From an uncultured Opitutia bacterium (GTDB lineage: Bacteria > Verrucomicrobiota > Verrucomicrobiia > Opitutales > UBA953), in the NCBI GenBank assembly GCA_903929325.1, contig CAIYUD010000192.1, positions 1 to 13,475 of the forward strand: a stretch of DNA of 13,475 bases, written 5' to 3'. The notes below the pieces were generated by a model. It saw only the letters and a list, made by a program, of their open reading frames with translations. It searched no databases and was not told where the DNA came from. This document shows positions 6,418-13,060 of the stretch, piece after piece (the stretch's first letter is position 1; every line of letters begins with the position of its first letter). The translations under genes were made by a program, and so were the position numbers.

Positions 6418-6846
6418 ATGGCTAATCTTCAACCATCCCGCACCGCCTGGCGTAAATTCCGCAAGGGCAAGGTCAAAGGCAATGCGACCTCGTGCAACAC
6501 TCTCGCCTTTGGCGACTTCGGCATCCAGTCCCTGGATCGCGGTCGTATTCCTGCAAACCAGATCGAAGCGGCTCGCGTCGCTATTTCCCGTGCGCTCAAG
6601 CGTAAAGGAAAACTCTGGATGCGCGTTTTCCCTCACCGTCCGGTAACCAAGAAACCAGCAGAAGTACGCATGGGTTCTGGTAAGGGTGGGGTAGAGTACT
6701 ATGTCGCCGTCATTAAGCCCGGCACGATGATGTTTGAAGTGGCAGGCGTACCGCTCGCTGTCGCTCGTGAGGCTATGCGCCTTGCCGATACTAAACTACA
6801 AGTCCGTAGCCGCTTCGTTGCCCGCGAAGAACTCGAAAAGTATTGA
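6418..6846 (+). CDS. rplP: 50S ribosomal protein L16
   Basis: L16 binds 23S rRNA near the A-site and organises the central protuberance side of the peptidyl transferase region. The 142-residue product has the family segments RTAWRKFRKGKVKG (8-21), FGDFGIQSLDRGRIPANQIEAARVAI (31-56), VFPHRPVTKKPAEVRMGSGKGGVEYYVA (70-97) and MFEVAGVPLAVAREAMRLA. The arginine corresponding to E. coli Arg81, hydroxylated there by RoxA (YcfD), is present as Arg84. The N-terminus (MANLQPSRTA) differs slightly from the common MLxPKR form. The start codon follows a pyrimidine-rich leader without Shine-Dalgarno. Confidence 0.97.
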   Translation: MANLQPSRTAWRKFRKGKVKGNATSCNTLAFGDFGIQSLDRGRIPANQIEAARVAISRALKRKGKLWMRVFPHRPVTKKPAEVRMGSGKGGVEYYVAVIKPGTMMFEVAGVPLAVAREAMRLADTKLQVRSRFVAREELEKY

Positions 6847-6885
6847 TGCCTCGGGTATCCCCCCCTCATAAACCGACCCTTTTCC

Positions 6886-7107
6886 ATGTCAAAGTTCACT
6901 CCAGGTAAGTCCTCCGCCGCCGCCGCATTGCGCCCCCTCGCCAACACCGAGTTGGAGAAGCGCGTCCGCGAAAACAGCGACGAACTCCTGCAACTTCGCC
7001 TTCGCAAGGCTGCAGGTTCCGTCGAGAACCCTGCACGCATTCGTAAGCTCCGCCGGGAAATTGCACGCTGCAAGACCCTCCTCACCCAAAAAACCACTAA
7101 GGCTTAA
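6886..7107 (+). CDS. rpmC: 50S ribosomal protein L29
   Basis: L29 is a small helical protein beside L23 at the exit-tunnel rim. The 73-residue product has a poorly conserved, Ser/Ala-rich N-terminus of about 15 residues followed by the two-helix core: LRPLANTELEKRVRENSDELLQLRLRKAAG (15-44), then the NPARIRKLRREIARCKTLL segment (48-66), which is the L29 signature. It is slightly longer than the usual 60-70 residues because of the N-terminus. It is preceded by a 39-base gap that includes a run of six C residues, and rpsQ starts 11 bases later. Confidence 0.95.
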   Translation: MSKFTPGKSSAAAALRPLANTELEKRVRENSDELLQLRLRKAAGSVENPARIRKLRREIARCKTLLTQKTTKA

Positions 7108-7118
7108 GCCCTTTCCCG

Positions 7119-7406
7119 ATGTCCGATTCCGAATCACGCACTCAACGTAAGACGCTGCAAGGCCTCGTCACCTCCCGTTCGGGAGATAAGACGGTCAAGG
7201 TCGCTTACCTCTATAAGGTCCCTCACCCTTTGTATGGTAAAGAAGTGAAGCGCCGTACCATTCTTCACGCCCACGACGAAGCCAATGCCTGTAAGGTTGG
7301 CGACAAAGTCGAGGTCACCCAAACACGCCCGCTTTCCAAGATGAAGCGCTGGCGCGTCGTTCGCATTATCGAAACTGCCAAGATCGCTCTTGGCCAGGCC
7401 GAGTAA
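7119..7406 (+). CDS. rpsQ: 30S ribosomal protein S17
   Basis: S17 is a primary 16S rRNA-binding protein with an OB fold. The 95-residue product contains KTLQGLVTSRSGDKTVKVAY (11-30), the HPLYGKEVKRRTILHAHDE segment and the conserved VGDKVEVTQTRPLSKMKRWRVVRII block near the C-terminus. It has about eight extra N-terminal residues (MSDSESRT) compared with short forms. The ATG at 7119 is the only start giving the complete first strand and lies 11 bases after rpmC, consistent with the conserved rpmC-rpsQ-rplN order. Confidence 0.97.
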   Translation: MSDSESRTQRKTLQGLVTSRSGDKTVKVAYLYKVPHPLYGKEVKRRTILHAHDEANACKVGDKVEVTQTRPLSKMKRWRVVRIIETAKIALGQAE

Positions 7407-7440
7407 TTTTCACCCTCAAACACTCTAAAGAGATACTGCC

Positions 7441-7806
7441 ATGATTCAGATGCTTACCCGCCTCGACGTCGCCGATAATACCGGCGCGAAGACGGTGGCC
7501 ATGATCCGCCGCCTCGGCCAACTCACCGATACTGCCGCCGTTGGCGACATTATCGTCTGTGCGGTCAAGGACTCCACGCCTGACGCGACCGTCAAGAAGG
7601 GCTCTGTTTCTCGTGCAGTGATTGTCCGAACCAAGTTCCCTATCCGTCGTGCGGACGGAAGCTACCTTCGTTTCGATTCAAACGCCGTCGTGTTGCTCGA
7701 TGACAATGGCAACCCTCGCGGAACGCGTATCTTCGGGCCTGTTGCCCGTGAGCTTCGCAGCAAAAACTTCATGAAAATCATTTCCCTCGCTCCCGAGGTT
7801 CTCTGA
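7441..7806 (+). CDS. rplN: 50S ribosomal protein L14
   Basis: L14 is a universal protein at the subunit interface, interacting with L19 and 16S rRNA, and is the binding site of the silencing factor RsfS. The 121-residue product is very typical: MIQMLTRLDVADNTGAK at the N-terminus, VGDIIVCAVKDSTP, VKKGSVSRAVIVRTK, and a C-terminus RIFGPVARELRSKNFMKIISLAPEVL nearly identical to E. coli. Length is normal. It lies 34 bases after rpsQ. The leader contains AAAGAGA about 10 bases upstream, at best a weak ribosome-binding site. rplX begins 5 bases after its stop. Confidence 0.98.
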   Translation: MIQMLTRLDVADNTGAKTVAMIRRLGQLTDTAAVGDIIVCAVKDSTPDATVKKGSVSRAVIVRTKFPIRRADGSYLRFDSNAVVLLDDNGNPRGTRIFGPVARELRSKNFMKIISLAPEVL

Positions 7807-7811
7807 ACGCC

Positions 7812-8087
7812 ATGGCTAAGACTGACATCAAACAAGGCGACGAAGTCGTCGTCATCACCGGAGCCCATAAGGGCAAACGTGCTAAAGTCGTACGTTACGA
7901 TCGCCCCGACGAGCGCGTGATCCTCGACGGCATTAATATGGTTAAACGCCATCTTAAGCGCACCGAAGATGGCCAAGGCGGCATCACGGAAAAAGCTGCA
8001 CCCATTCATCGCTCCAACGTGATGCTTGCTTCTCTCTGGGAAGCACGTGTCGCCAAGCGTCCTGCTGCCAAAAAAGCCGCTAAATAA
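7812..8087 (+). CDS. rplX: 50S ribosomal protein L24
   Basis: L24 is one of the two assembly initiators of the large subunit and lies close to the tunnel exit. The 91-residue product has an N-terminal KOW motif (IKQGDEVVVITGAHKGKRAKVV, about 6-27), followed by VILDGINMVKRHLKRT and GGITEKAAPIHRSNVML. It ends in an Ala/Lys-rich tail. It is a little shorter than E. coli L24 (104) and looks complete. Only 5 bases separate its ATG from the rplN stop, implying tight coupling. Confidence 0.96.
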   Translation: MAKTDIKQGDEVVVITGAHKGKRAKVVRYDRPDERVILDGINMVKRHLKRTEDGQGGITEKAAPIHRSNVMLASLWEARVAKRPAAKKAAK

Positions 8088-8113
8088 ACTAACCCACTCT
8101 CCTACACACGCCC

Positions 8114-8698
8114 ATGGGCAAGCCCTACCTTAAACAAGTTTACCTCGAGAAGGTCGTACCCGAGCTCCGTCGCACCCGCGGCTACTCCAACGTCCACCAG
8201 GTCCCAACTCTCACCAAGATTTCGATTAACTCCGCATTCAAGGCTGAGGCCGAGAAAGCGCAAAACGCTGAAGTCGTTAAAGAGATCACCAAGCTCACTG
8301 GCCAAAAGCCTGTGATCACGCACGCACGTAAGAGCGTCGCGAGCTTCAAGGTGCGCGAAGACATGCCCCTCGGTTGCATTGTTACCCTTCGTGGTGATCG
8401 CATGTGGGACTTCCTTGCCCGCCTCACGATGATTGCATTGCCGATGATTCGCGACTTCCGCGGCGTCTCCAATCGCCTCGATGGCGCCGGCAATTATTCA
8501 CTCGGTATTGCTGACCATACTATCTTCCCGGAAACACAAGCCGACGGCACCCAGCGCGCCAATATCGGTCTCGATGTCTCGATTGTCACGACGGCTCAAA
8601 CCGACGAAGAAGGACGCGAATTACTCCGTCTTCTCGGCATGCCTTTCCGTGTAAGCACCGCTAAGACCGAAGCGACGGCAACCACAACCCAAGCTTAA
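8114..8698 (+). CDS. rplE: 50S ribosomal protein L5
   Basis: L5 binds 5S rRNA and, in the central protuberance, contacts P-site tRNA and S13. The 194-residue product shows TGQKPVITHARKSVASFKVRE, LGCIVTLRGDRMWDFLARL, the IRDFRGVSNRLDGAGNYSLGI block and the C-terminal TTAQTDEEGRELLRLLGMPFR. It is longer than the usual 178-180 residues owing to a Thr/Ala-rich C-terminal tail of about ten residues. The normally conserved N-M-G-V-G turn after strand one reads N-S-A-F-K (39-43). The other hallmarks are intact, so it is certainly L5. Confidence 0.97.
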   Translation: MGKPYLKQVYLEKVVPELRRTRGYSNVHQVPTLTKISINSAFKAEAEKAQNAEVVKEITKLTGQKPVITHARKSVASFKVREDMPLGCIVTLRGDRMWDFLARLTMIALPMIRDFRGVSNRLDGAGNYSLGIADHTIFPETQADGTQRANIGLDVSIVTTAQTDEEGRELLRLLGMPFRVSTAKTEATATTTQA

Positions 8699-8715
8699 TT
8701 CTATAACTTACCGAT

Positions 8716-9021
8716 ATGGCCAAGCAGTCCGTCATCCAGCGCCAGCTCAAACGCGAGCGCACCGTCATCAAGCAAGCCGCTAAGCGTGCTGCGCTTAAGA
8801 AAATCCTCTCTGACCCTAAAGTCACCGAGGAGGCTTTCTATGCAGCCCAGAGCAAGCTCGCCAAGCTCCCGCGCGACGGCTCGAAAGTTCGCCTCAAGAA
8901 CCGTTGCCCCATTTCCGGTCGTCCCCGTGCCTTTATCCGTAAATTCGGACTCTCCCGTATTACCTTCCGCGAGCTCGCGCTCAACGGCCAGATCCCTGGC
9001 GTGACGAAGGCTTCTTGGTAA
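8716..9021 (+). CDS. rpsN: 30S ribosomal protein S14, long zinc-free form
   Basis: S14 binds 16S rRNA in the small-subunit head and is needed for 30S assembly. The 101-residue product matches the length of the E. coli-type protein. It has the C-terminal signature NRCPISGRPRAFIRKFGLSR (62-81) and ends IPGVTKASW. Only one cysteine is present, so the zinc ribbon (two CxxC pairs) of the short form is absent. The middle is extended (SDPKVTEEAFYAAQSKLAKLPRD), as in other long forms. Spacing is 17 bases from rplE and 10 to rpsH. Confidence 0.98.
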   Translation: MAKQSVIQRQLKRERTVIKQAAKRAALKKILSDPKVTEEAFYAAQSKLAKLPRDGSKVRLKNRCPISGRPRAFIRKFGLSRITFRELALNGQIPGVTKASW

Positions 9022-9031
9022 CCTTACAAAC

Positions 9032-9430
9032 ATGTCTGCTTCTTCTGATACACTTGGTGACTTTTTGACCACGCTGCGCAACGGCTCTAAAGCCGAGCGC
9101 GCAACTGTCACTGGACAATGGTCCCGCATCCGTGAAGGTGTCGCCCGCATCCTCAAGGATTCTGGTTACATCAAGGGCTACCGTCGCGCCGAGAAGGATG
9201 GCCTGCCTGTACTCGAGGTTGAACTCAAGTACGTCGCGGGTGCACCTGCCATCACAGGTATCGAGCGCATTTCCACTCCCGGTCGCCGCGTTTACGCTGG
9301 CAACTCGGATATTCCTAAGGTCATTGGCGGCATGGGCGTTACCATTGTCACCACCTCCAAAGGAATTCTCACCGATGTCGATTGCCGCCGCCAGAAAGTC
9401 TCTGGTGAGTTGCTCGCCAAAGTCTGGTAA
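9032..9430 (+). CDS. rpsH: 30S ribosomal protein S8
   Basis: S8 is a primary binder of 16S rRNA helix 21; in E. coli it is also the translational repressor of the spc operon, acting at the rplE start. The 132-residue product has the N-terminal domain DTLGDFLTTLRNGSKAER and ARILKDSGYIKGYR (about 38-51). The C-terminal domain has ISTPGRRVY, GMGVTIVTTSKGILTD and the final KVSGELLAKVW. Length is normal. I see no obvious S8-type RNA mimic in the 26 bases before rplE, so regulation by S8 here is unsupported. Confidence 0.97.
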   Translation: MSASSDTLGDFLTTLRNGSKAERATVTGQWSRIREGVARILKDSGYIKGYRRAEKDGLPVLEVELKYVAGAPAITGIERISTPGRRVYAGNSDIPKVIGGMGVTIVTTSKGILTDVDCRRQKVSGELLAKVW

Positions 9431-9451
9431 ACACCCCAACACCTTCCTGTC

Positions 9452-9985
9452 ATGAGCCGCATTGGTAAGCTTCCTGTTCCTATTCCCGCTGGCGTAAAAG
9501 TCGCGATCCAAGGACCCACCGTAAACGTCGAGGGCCCGAAGGGTAAACTCTCCCGTACATTCAAGGGCGTGAGCTTCACGCTCGCCGATAACGTTGTTAC
9601 CGTCGCCCCTCAGGGTGAAAGTCGCGAAGTTGGCGCACTCTTTGGCACCGCCCGTGCGATCCTTCGTAACATGGTCGAAGGTTGTGCGACGGGTTATAAG
9701 AAGAACCTCGAAATTCAAGGCGTCGGTTTCAAAGCCATCCTCAAGGGTGACTTGCTCGACCTCGTCCTCGGTTACTCTCACCCCATTCAGTATAAAGTGC
9801 CTGCAGGTGTTAAAATCGTCATCACGGAAAACGTGAAAATCGAAGTCACCGGGCCCGATCTCCACCTCGTCGGTCAAGTTGCGGCAGACATTAAACATTA
9901 CTACCCTGTTGAGCCTTATAAGGGTAAGGGTGTTCGCATCATTGGCCAACACGTCCGCCGTAAGGAAGGCAAGAAGACGGCTTAA
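9452..9985 (+). CDS. rplF: 50S ribosomal protein L6
   Basis: L6 binds 23S rRNA near the sarcin-ricin loop, close to the factor-binding site. The 177-residue product begins MSRIGKLPVPIPAGV, the family start, and continues with the duplicated fold: VNVEGPKGKLSRTF (first repeat), GYKKNLEIQGVGFKA (about 81-95), LGYSHPIQYKVPAGV, and the strongly conserved PVEPYKGKGVRI plus a basic end (RRKEGKKTA). Length equals that of the E. coli protein. The gaps are 21 bases to rpsH and 15 to rplR. Confidence 0.98.
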   Translation: MSRIGKLPVPIPAGVKVAIQGPTVNVEGPKGKLSRTFKGVSFTLADNVVTVAPQGESREVGALFGTARAILRNMVEGCATGYKKNLEIQGVGFKAILKGDLLDLVLGYSHPIQYKVPAGVKIVITENVKIEVTGPDLHLVGQVAADIKHYYPVEPYKGKGVRIIGQHVRRKEGKKTA

Positions 9986-10000
9986 TTCGCTTTTTGAAAC

Positions 10001-10378
10001 ATGAACAAGCTCGCCAATAAGGTACACCGTAAGCAGTCGCTCGCTCAAAAGCGTCGCTGGCGCTTGCGTAAGCGCGTCCGCGGTACAGCTGCCCGCCCTC
10101 GTCTCTCCGTCAAGTTCACGCACCTCCACATTCACGCTCAAGCGGTTGATGATGACAAAGGTGTCACGGTGGCGTTTGCCAGTACGACCGAGAAGGATTT
10201 CCGCGCTGCAAAAATTCGCCCGAATATCAAAGGTGCTTCCGCTTTCGGAAAAGCTTTTGCTCAACGTGCTGTCAAGGCCGGCATCAAAGCCGTCGTTCTT
10301 GATCGCGGTGCGCGCTCATACCACGGTGCCGTCAAAGCATTTGCTGAGACTGCCCGCGAAGGTGGCCTCTCTTTCTAA
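10001..10378 (+). CDS. rplR: 50S ribosomal protein L18
   Basis: L18 binds 5S rRNA together with L5 and brings it into the large subunit. The 125-residue product shows a basic N-terminal arm (KRRWRLRKRVRGTAARPRLSV, residues 17-37), the HLHIHAQAVDDDKGVTVAFAST core and the C-terminal signature VVLDRGARSYHGAVKAFAETAREGGLSF. Length is only slightly above the 117-120 typical of the family. It sits in the usual rplF-rplR-rpsE order, 15 bases after rplF. Confidence 0.98.
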   Translation: MNKLANKVHRKQSLAQKRRWRLRKRVRGTAARPRLSVKFTHLHIHAQAVDDDKGVTVAFASTTEKDFRAAKIRPNIKGASAFGKAFAQRAVKAGIKAVVLDRGARSYHGAVKAFAETAREGGLSF

Positions 10379-10400
10379 TCTTACTATCTAACAACTTATT

Positions 10401-11015
10401 ATGAGCGAACAGACTCCGAGTCCCGCACCTGCTTCTGGCAGCGCTAAGGCCCCTGCCGGCGGTAACGGTAATGCCGGCGGTAACAACCGTGGCCCACGCG
10501 ATTCACGCGGTGGCCCTCGTCGCGGCGGCCCACGCCCTCCACGTCGTGATGATCGTCCTGTCTCTGAATATAACGACAAAGTCGTTAATGTGAACCGTTG
10601 CGCGAAGGTCGTCAAAGGTGGCCGCCGCTTCAACTTTGCTGCACTCGTTGTATCGGGTGACGGCAAGGGTCGCGTGGGTATTGGCTATGGTAAGGCCAAG
10701 GAAGTTCCCGATGCGATTCGCAAGGGTACTGAGCGTGCACACCGTGCACTCGCTACCGTCAATCTTCGCGGCAACACCATTCCTCACGACGTCATTGGAC
10801 GTTGTGATGGTGGTGTCGTTATGCTTCGCCCAGCTGCTCCTGGTACAGGTCTGATCGCTGGCGGCGGCGTTCGCGCTGTCCTGGAAGTCGCAGGTCTCAA
10901 AGACGTCCTTTCCAAGTCAATGGGATCGAACAACCCTCAGGCGATTGTGAAAGCAACGCTCGATGGTCTTTCCCAGTTACGCACTCTCGCCCAAATCAAA
11001 GCTATCCGCTCTTAA
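10401..11015 (+). CDS. rpsE: 30S ribosomal protein S5 with Arg/Gly/Pro-rich N-terminal extension
   Basis: S5 lies at the mRNA entry site with S3 and S4 and affects decoding fidelity. The 204-residue product has a normal S5 core: VNRCAKVVKGGRRFNFAALVVSGDGKGRVGIGYGKAKEVPDAI (64-106), GRCDGGVVMLRPAAPGTGLIAGG and the AIVKATLDGL helix. Ahead of it are about 46 more residues than in E. coli S5, of low complexity: a Pro/Ser/Ala stretch, Gly/Asn repeats, then an Arg/Gly/Pro-rich basic segment (about 30-52) with RGG motifs. The extension is in frame with no internal ATG or clear alternative start before the core, so I keep the ATG at 10401. The tail is probably disordered and RNA-binding (inference). 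rplO follows after 12 bases, with no rpmD. Confidence 0.97.
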   Translation: MSEQTPSPAPASGSAKAPAGGNGNAGGNNRGPRDSRGGPRRGGPRPPRRDDRPVSEYNDKVVNVNRCAKVVKGGRRFNFAALVVSGDGKGRVGIGYGKAKEVPDAIRKGTERAHRALATVNLRGNTIPHDVIGRCDGGVVMLRPAAPGTGLIAGGGVRAVLEVAGLKDVLSKSMGSNNPQAIVKATLDGLSQLRTLAQIKAIRS

Positions 11016-11027
11016 GCGGTAACGATT

Positions 11028-11492
11028 ATGAAACTCCACAATCTCCCAACTATTGAAGGTGCCACGCACCGTCACAAGCGCCTCGGCTGCGGTCGTGGAT
11101 CAGGACACGGCAAGACTTCTGGTCGCGGCCACAAAGGTATGAAGGCCCGCTCCGGCGGTGGCCATCGTCCAGGCTTCGAAGGCGGTCAAATGCCTCTCTA
11201 CCGTCGTTTGCCTCACCGCGGATTCCGTAACATCAACCGCGTCGAATTCGAAGTGGTGAATGTGGCGGACCTCGAAGCTGTCGAAGGTGCTAAACTTAGC
11301 TCAGCTGAACTCGTTGCAGCTGGCCTGATTCGTAGCGCTGACTCCAAACTTAAAGTTCTCGGGAATGGCGAAATCAAACGCGCTGTCACTGTTACTGCTC
11401 ATGCATTTTCGGGCTCCGCGAAAGCGAAGATCGAAAAAGCAGGTGGTAAGGCTGTCCTGATTGCTTCCGCACCGGCCCCTGAGGCTAAGTAA
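11028..11492 (+). CDS. rplO: 50S ribosomal protein L15
   Basis: L15 is a late-assembling 23S rRNA-binding protein with a long glycine-rich arm. The 154-residue product has RLGCGRGSGHGKTSGRGHKGMKAR (about 18-41), the PGFEGGQMPLYRRLPHRGF block (49-67), and the C-terminal domain around VLGNGEIKRAVTVTAHAFSGSAKAKIEKAGG. Length is normal (E. coli 144). It starts 12 bases after rpsE, where rpmD (L30) would usually be found, and it precedes secY by 21 bases, the standard L15-SecY junction. Confidence 0.98.
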   Translation: MKLHNLPTIEGATHRHKRLGCGRGSGHGKTSGRGHKGMKARSGGGHRPGFEGGQMPLYRRLPHRGFRNINRVEFEVVNVADLEAVEGAKLSSAELVAAGLIRSADSKLKVLGNGEIKRAVTVTAHAFSGSAKAKIEKAGGKAVLIASAPAPEAK

Positions 11493-11513
11493 GGCTTCGC
11501 GCCGCGCCACTTA

Positions 11514-13046
11514 ATGTTGGCTTCCTTTCTCAACTGCTGGCGTATCCCGGAACTCCGGGCGCGTATCCTTGCGACCATTGGGCTGATTTTCATCGCTCGT
11601 ATTGGCGCGAACATTCCTCTTCCGGGCGTCGACCCGAAAGACATTTTGGCTTACTACCAATCCATGGCGAACAACGCCAGTGGCGGCGTGATTGCCATGT
11701 ACAATATGTTCACGGGCGGCGCTCTCCTTAAGGGGGCGGTTTTCTCGCTGGGCATCATGCCGTACATCAGTGCTTCCATCTTGATGCAGTTGATGACGGC
11801 GGTTGTGCCAACCTTGGCGCGTCTTCAACAAGAAGGTGAAGTTGGCCGGCAAAAACTCGCCCAGTACTCGCGCTACCTGACGATCCTTATCGCGATTATT
11901 CAATCAAGCTTACTGCTGGGAGCCTTTTGTAATCCGCAGTCAGTCGGACAAGCCTTGGGCTTAGGCAGTGATTTCCGTGGTGTGATTGTGGTGATGGAGA
12001 ACCAAACACTCTTCGTCGTTCTCGGCGTCATTCTCTTAACAACAGGTTCCGTGGTCATGCTTTGGCTCGGTGAACAGATTACCCAGCGCGGCATTGGTAA
12101 TGGAACGTCCGTTCTCATCACCATCGGCATTCTTGCCGACATCCCTGGCGCCGTTCGCTCTTTCGTTACCGTCGCCTTTGGAGGTGCCGAAGGAAGTGGG
12201 GCGGATATGCACGGCCCAGAAAAAGCCGTCGGCATGGTCATTCTCTTCTTAGTCGTTACCGCTGCGATGGTGGCCTTAAATCAGGCAGTTCGTAAAGTGC
12301 CTGTGCAATATGCTCAGCGCATGGTGGGTCGTAAGATGTACGGCGGTCAAAGCACCTACCTTCCGCTGAAGGTTAACTACGCCGGCGTCATGCCCGTGAT
12401 TTTTGCTGGGGCAATCTTGTCATTCCCGCCCATGCTCTTCCGCTTCCTTGCCTCCAACTTTACGCAAGTTGGATTCCTGGCAGGTTGGGCTGAGCAGTTA
12501 CAATACCCAACGGCTACCCATTATATCCTCCTGGCGCTGCTTATCTTCGGATTCAGCTATTTCTGGATTTCGATCATGTTCCGTCCGGTACAAATCGCGG
12601 ACGACTTAAAGAAGAATAACGGTTACATTGTTGGTGTTCGCCCAGGTGCGCCCACTGCGCAGTTCCTCGACTTCGTGATGACGCGCCTGACGCTCGCCGG
12701 CTCGCTTTTCCTGCTGATCATCGCGCTGCTGCCCGACTTCTTCATGTACAAGCTCTCGTTCCCTGCGCGCTTGGCGACCTTCCTTGGCGGTACAGGTGGA
12801 CTGATTACGGTGGGCGTGGTTCTCGATACCATGCGCCAAGTCGAAACCTTCCTCTTACAGAGCCACTATGACGGCTTCTTACGCAAAGGTCGCGTGGGTG
12901 GCGTTGCCACGCCGGTGCCTCCACGCCGTGAGCCATCGAGTGACGCGAACACCAGTCTCGGTTCAGCAGGCACAGCGTGTATTGTCCTTTTTGTCTTGGG
13001 TATTGCGGCTTGGATTTACCAACACGCCAACGCTCTCGGTTTCTAA
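11514..13046 (+). CDS. secY: SecY, Sec translocon channel subunit, with C-terminal extra membrane segment
   Basis: SecY forms the protein-conducting channel of the SecYEG translocon in the inner membrane. The 510-residue product is longer than E. coli SecY (443). Seen in order: TM1 (about 16-34) followed by the plug region with IPLPGVD; TM2 with GIMPYISASILMQL (80-93); QEGEVGRQKLAQYSRY before TM3; GIGNGTSVLI (193-202); the VPVQYAQRMVGRKMYGGQ cytosolic loop; VNYAGVMPVIFA leading into TM7; the loop PVQIADDLKKNNGYIVGVRPG (358-378); and LDTMRQVETFLLQSHYDGFLRKGR (437-460), where most SecY proteins stop. About 50 residues follow: a Pro/Arg/Ser-rich linker, then a hydrophobic segment (about 486-502) predicted to be an eleventh transmembrane helix. 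The ATG at 11514 overlaps a TAA triplet but rplO ended 21 bases earlier. Confidence 0.98.
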   Translation: MLASFLNCWRIPELRARILATIGLIFIARIGANIPLPGVDPKDILAYYQSMANNASGGVIAMYNMFTGGALLKGAVFSLGIMPYISASILMQLMTAVVPTLARLQQEGEVGRQKLAQYSRYLTILIAIIQSSLLLGAFCNPQSVGQALGLGSDFRGVIVVMENQTLFVVLGVILLTTGSVVMLWLGEQITQRGIGNGTSVLITIGILADIPGAVRSFVTVAFGGAEGSGADMHGPEKAVGMVILFLVVTAAMVALNQAVRKVPVQYAQRMVGRKMYGGQSTYLPLKVNYAGVMPVIFAGAILSFPPMLFRFLASNFTQVGFLAGWAEQLQYPTATHYILLALLIFGFSYFWISIMFRPVQIADDLKKNNGYIVGVRPGAPTAQFLDFVMTRLTLAGSLFLLIIALLPDFFMYKLSFPARLATFLGGTGGLITVGVVLDTMRQVETFLLQSHYDGFLRKGRVGGVATPVPPRREPSSDANTSLGSAGTACIVLFVLGIAAWIYQHANALGF

Positions 13047-13048
13047 AC

Positions 13049-13052
13049 GGAG
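13049..13052 (+). promoter_or_regulatory. Shine-Dalgarno GGAG before map
   Basis: GGAG lies 8 bases upstream of the map ATG at 13061, good spacing for a ribosome-binding site. It is the only clear Shine-Dalgarno element I find in front of any of the genes whose start lies in this window, and so supports the chosen map start. Confidence 0.6.
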
Positions 13053-13060
13053 TTGTTGCG

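Noticed and set aside
5749..6636. 295-codon open frame on the minus strand opposite rpsC and rplP
   Set aside because: Same reason: it is antisense to two canonical genes, without recognisable domains or its own regulatory context.
6847..6885. GGGTATCCCC in the rplP-rpmC gap as a possible terminator or hairpin
   Set aside because: Three-base stem with a three-base loop and no U-tract. Too weak to call.
8981..10264. 427-codon open frame on the minus strand across rpsH, rplF and rplR
   Set aside because: It lies wholly antisense to three intact ribosomal genes, its translation resembles no family I know, and long antisense frames arise from the codon bias of highly expressed genes. It is a shadow.
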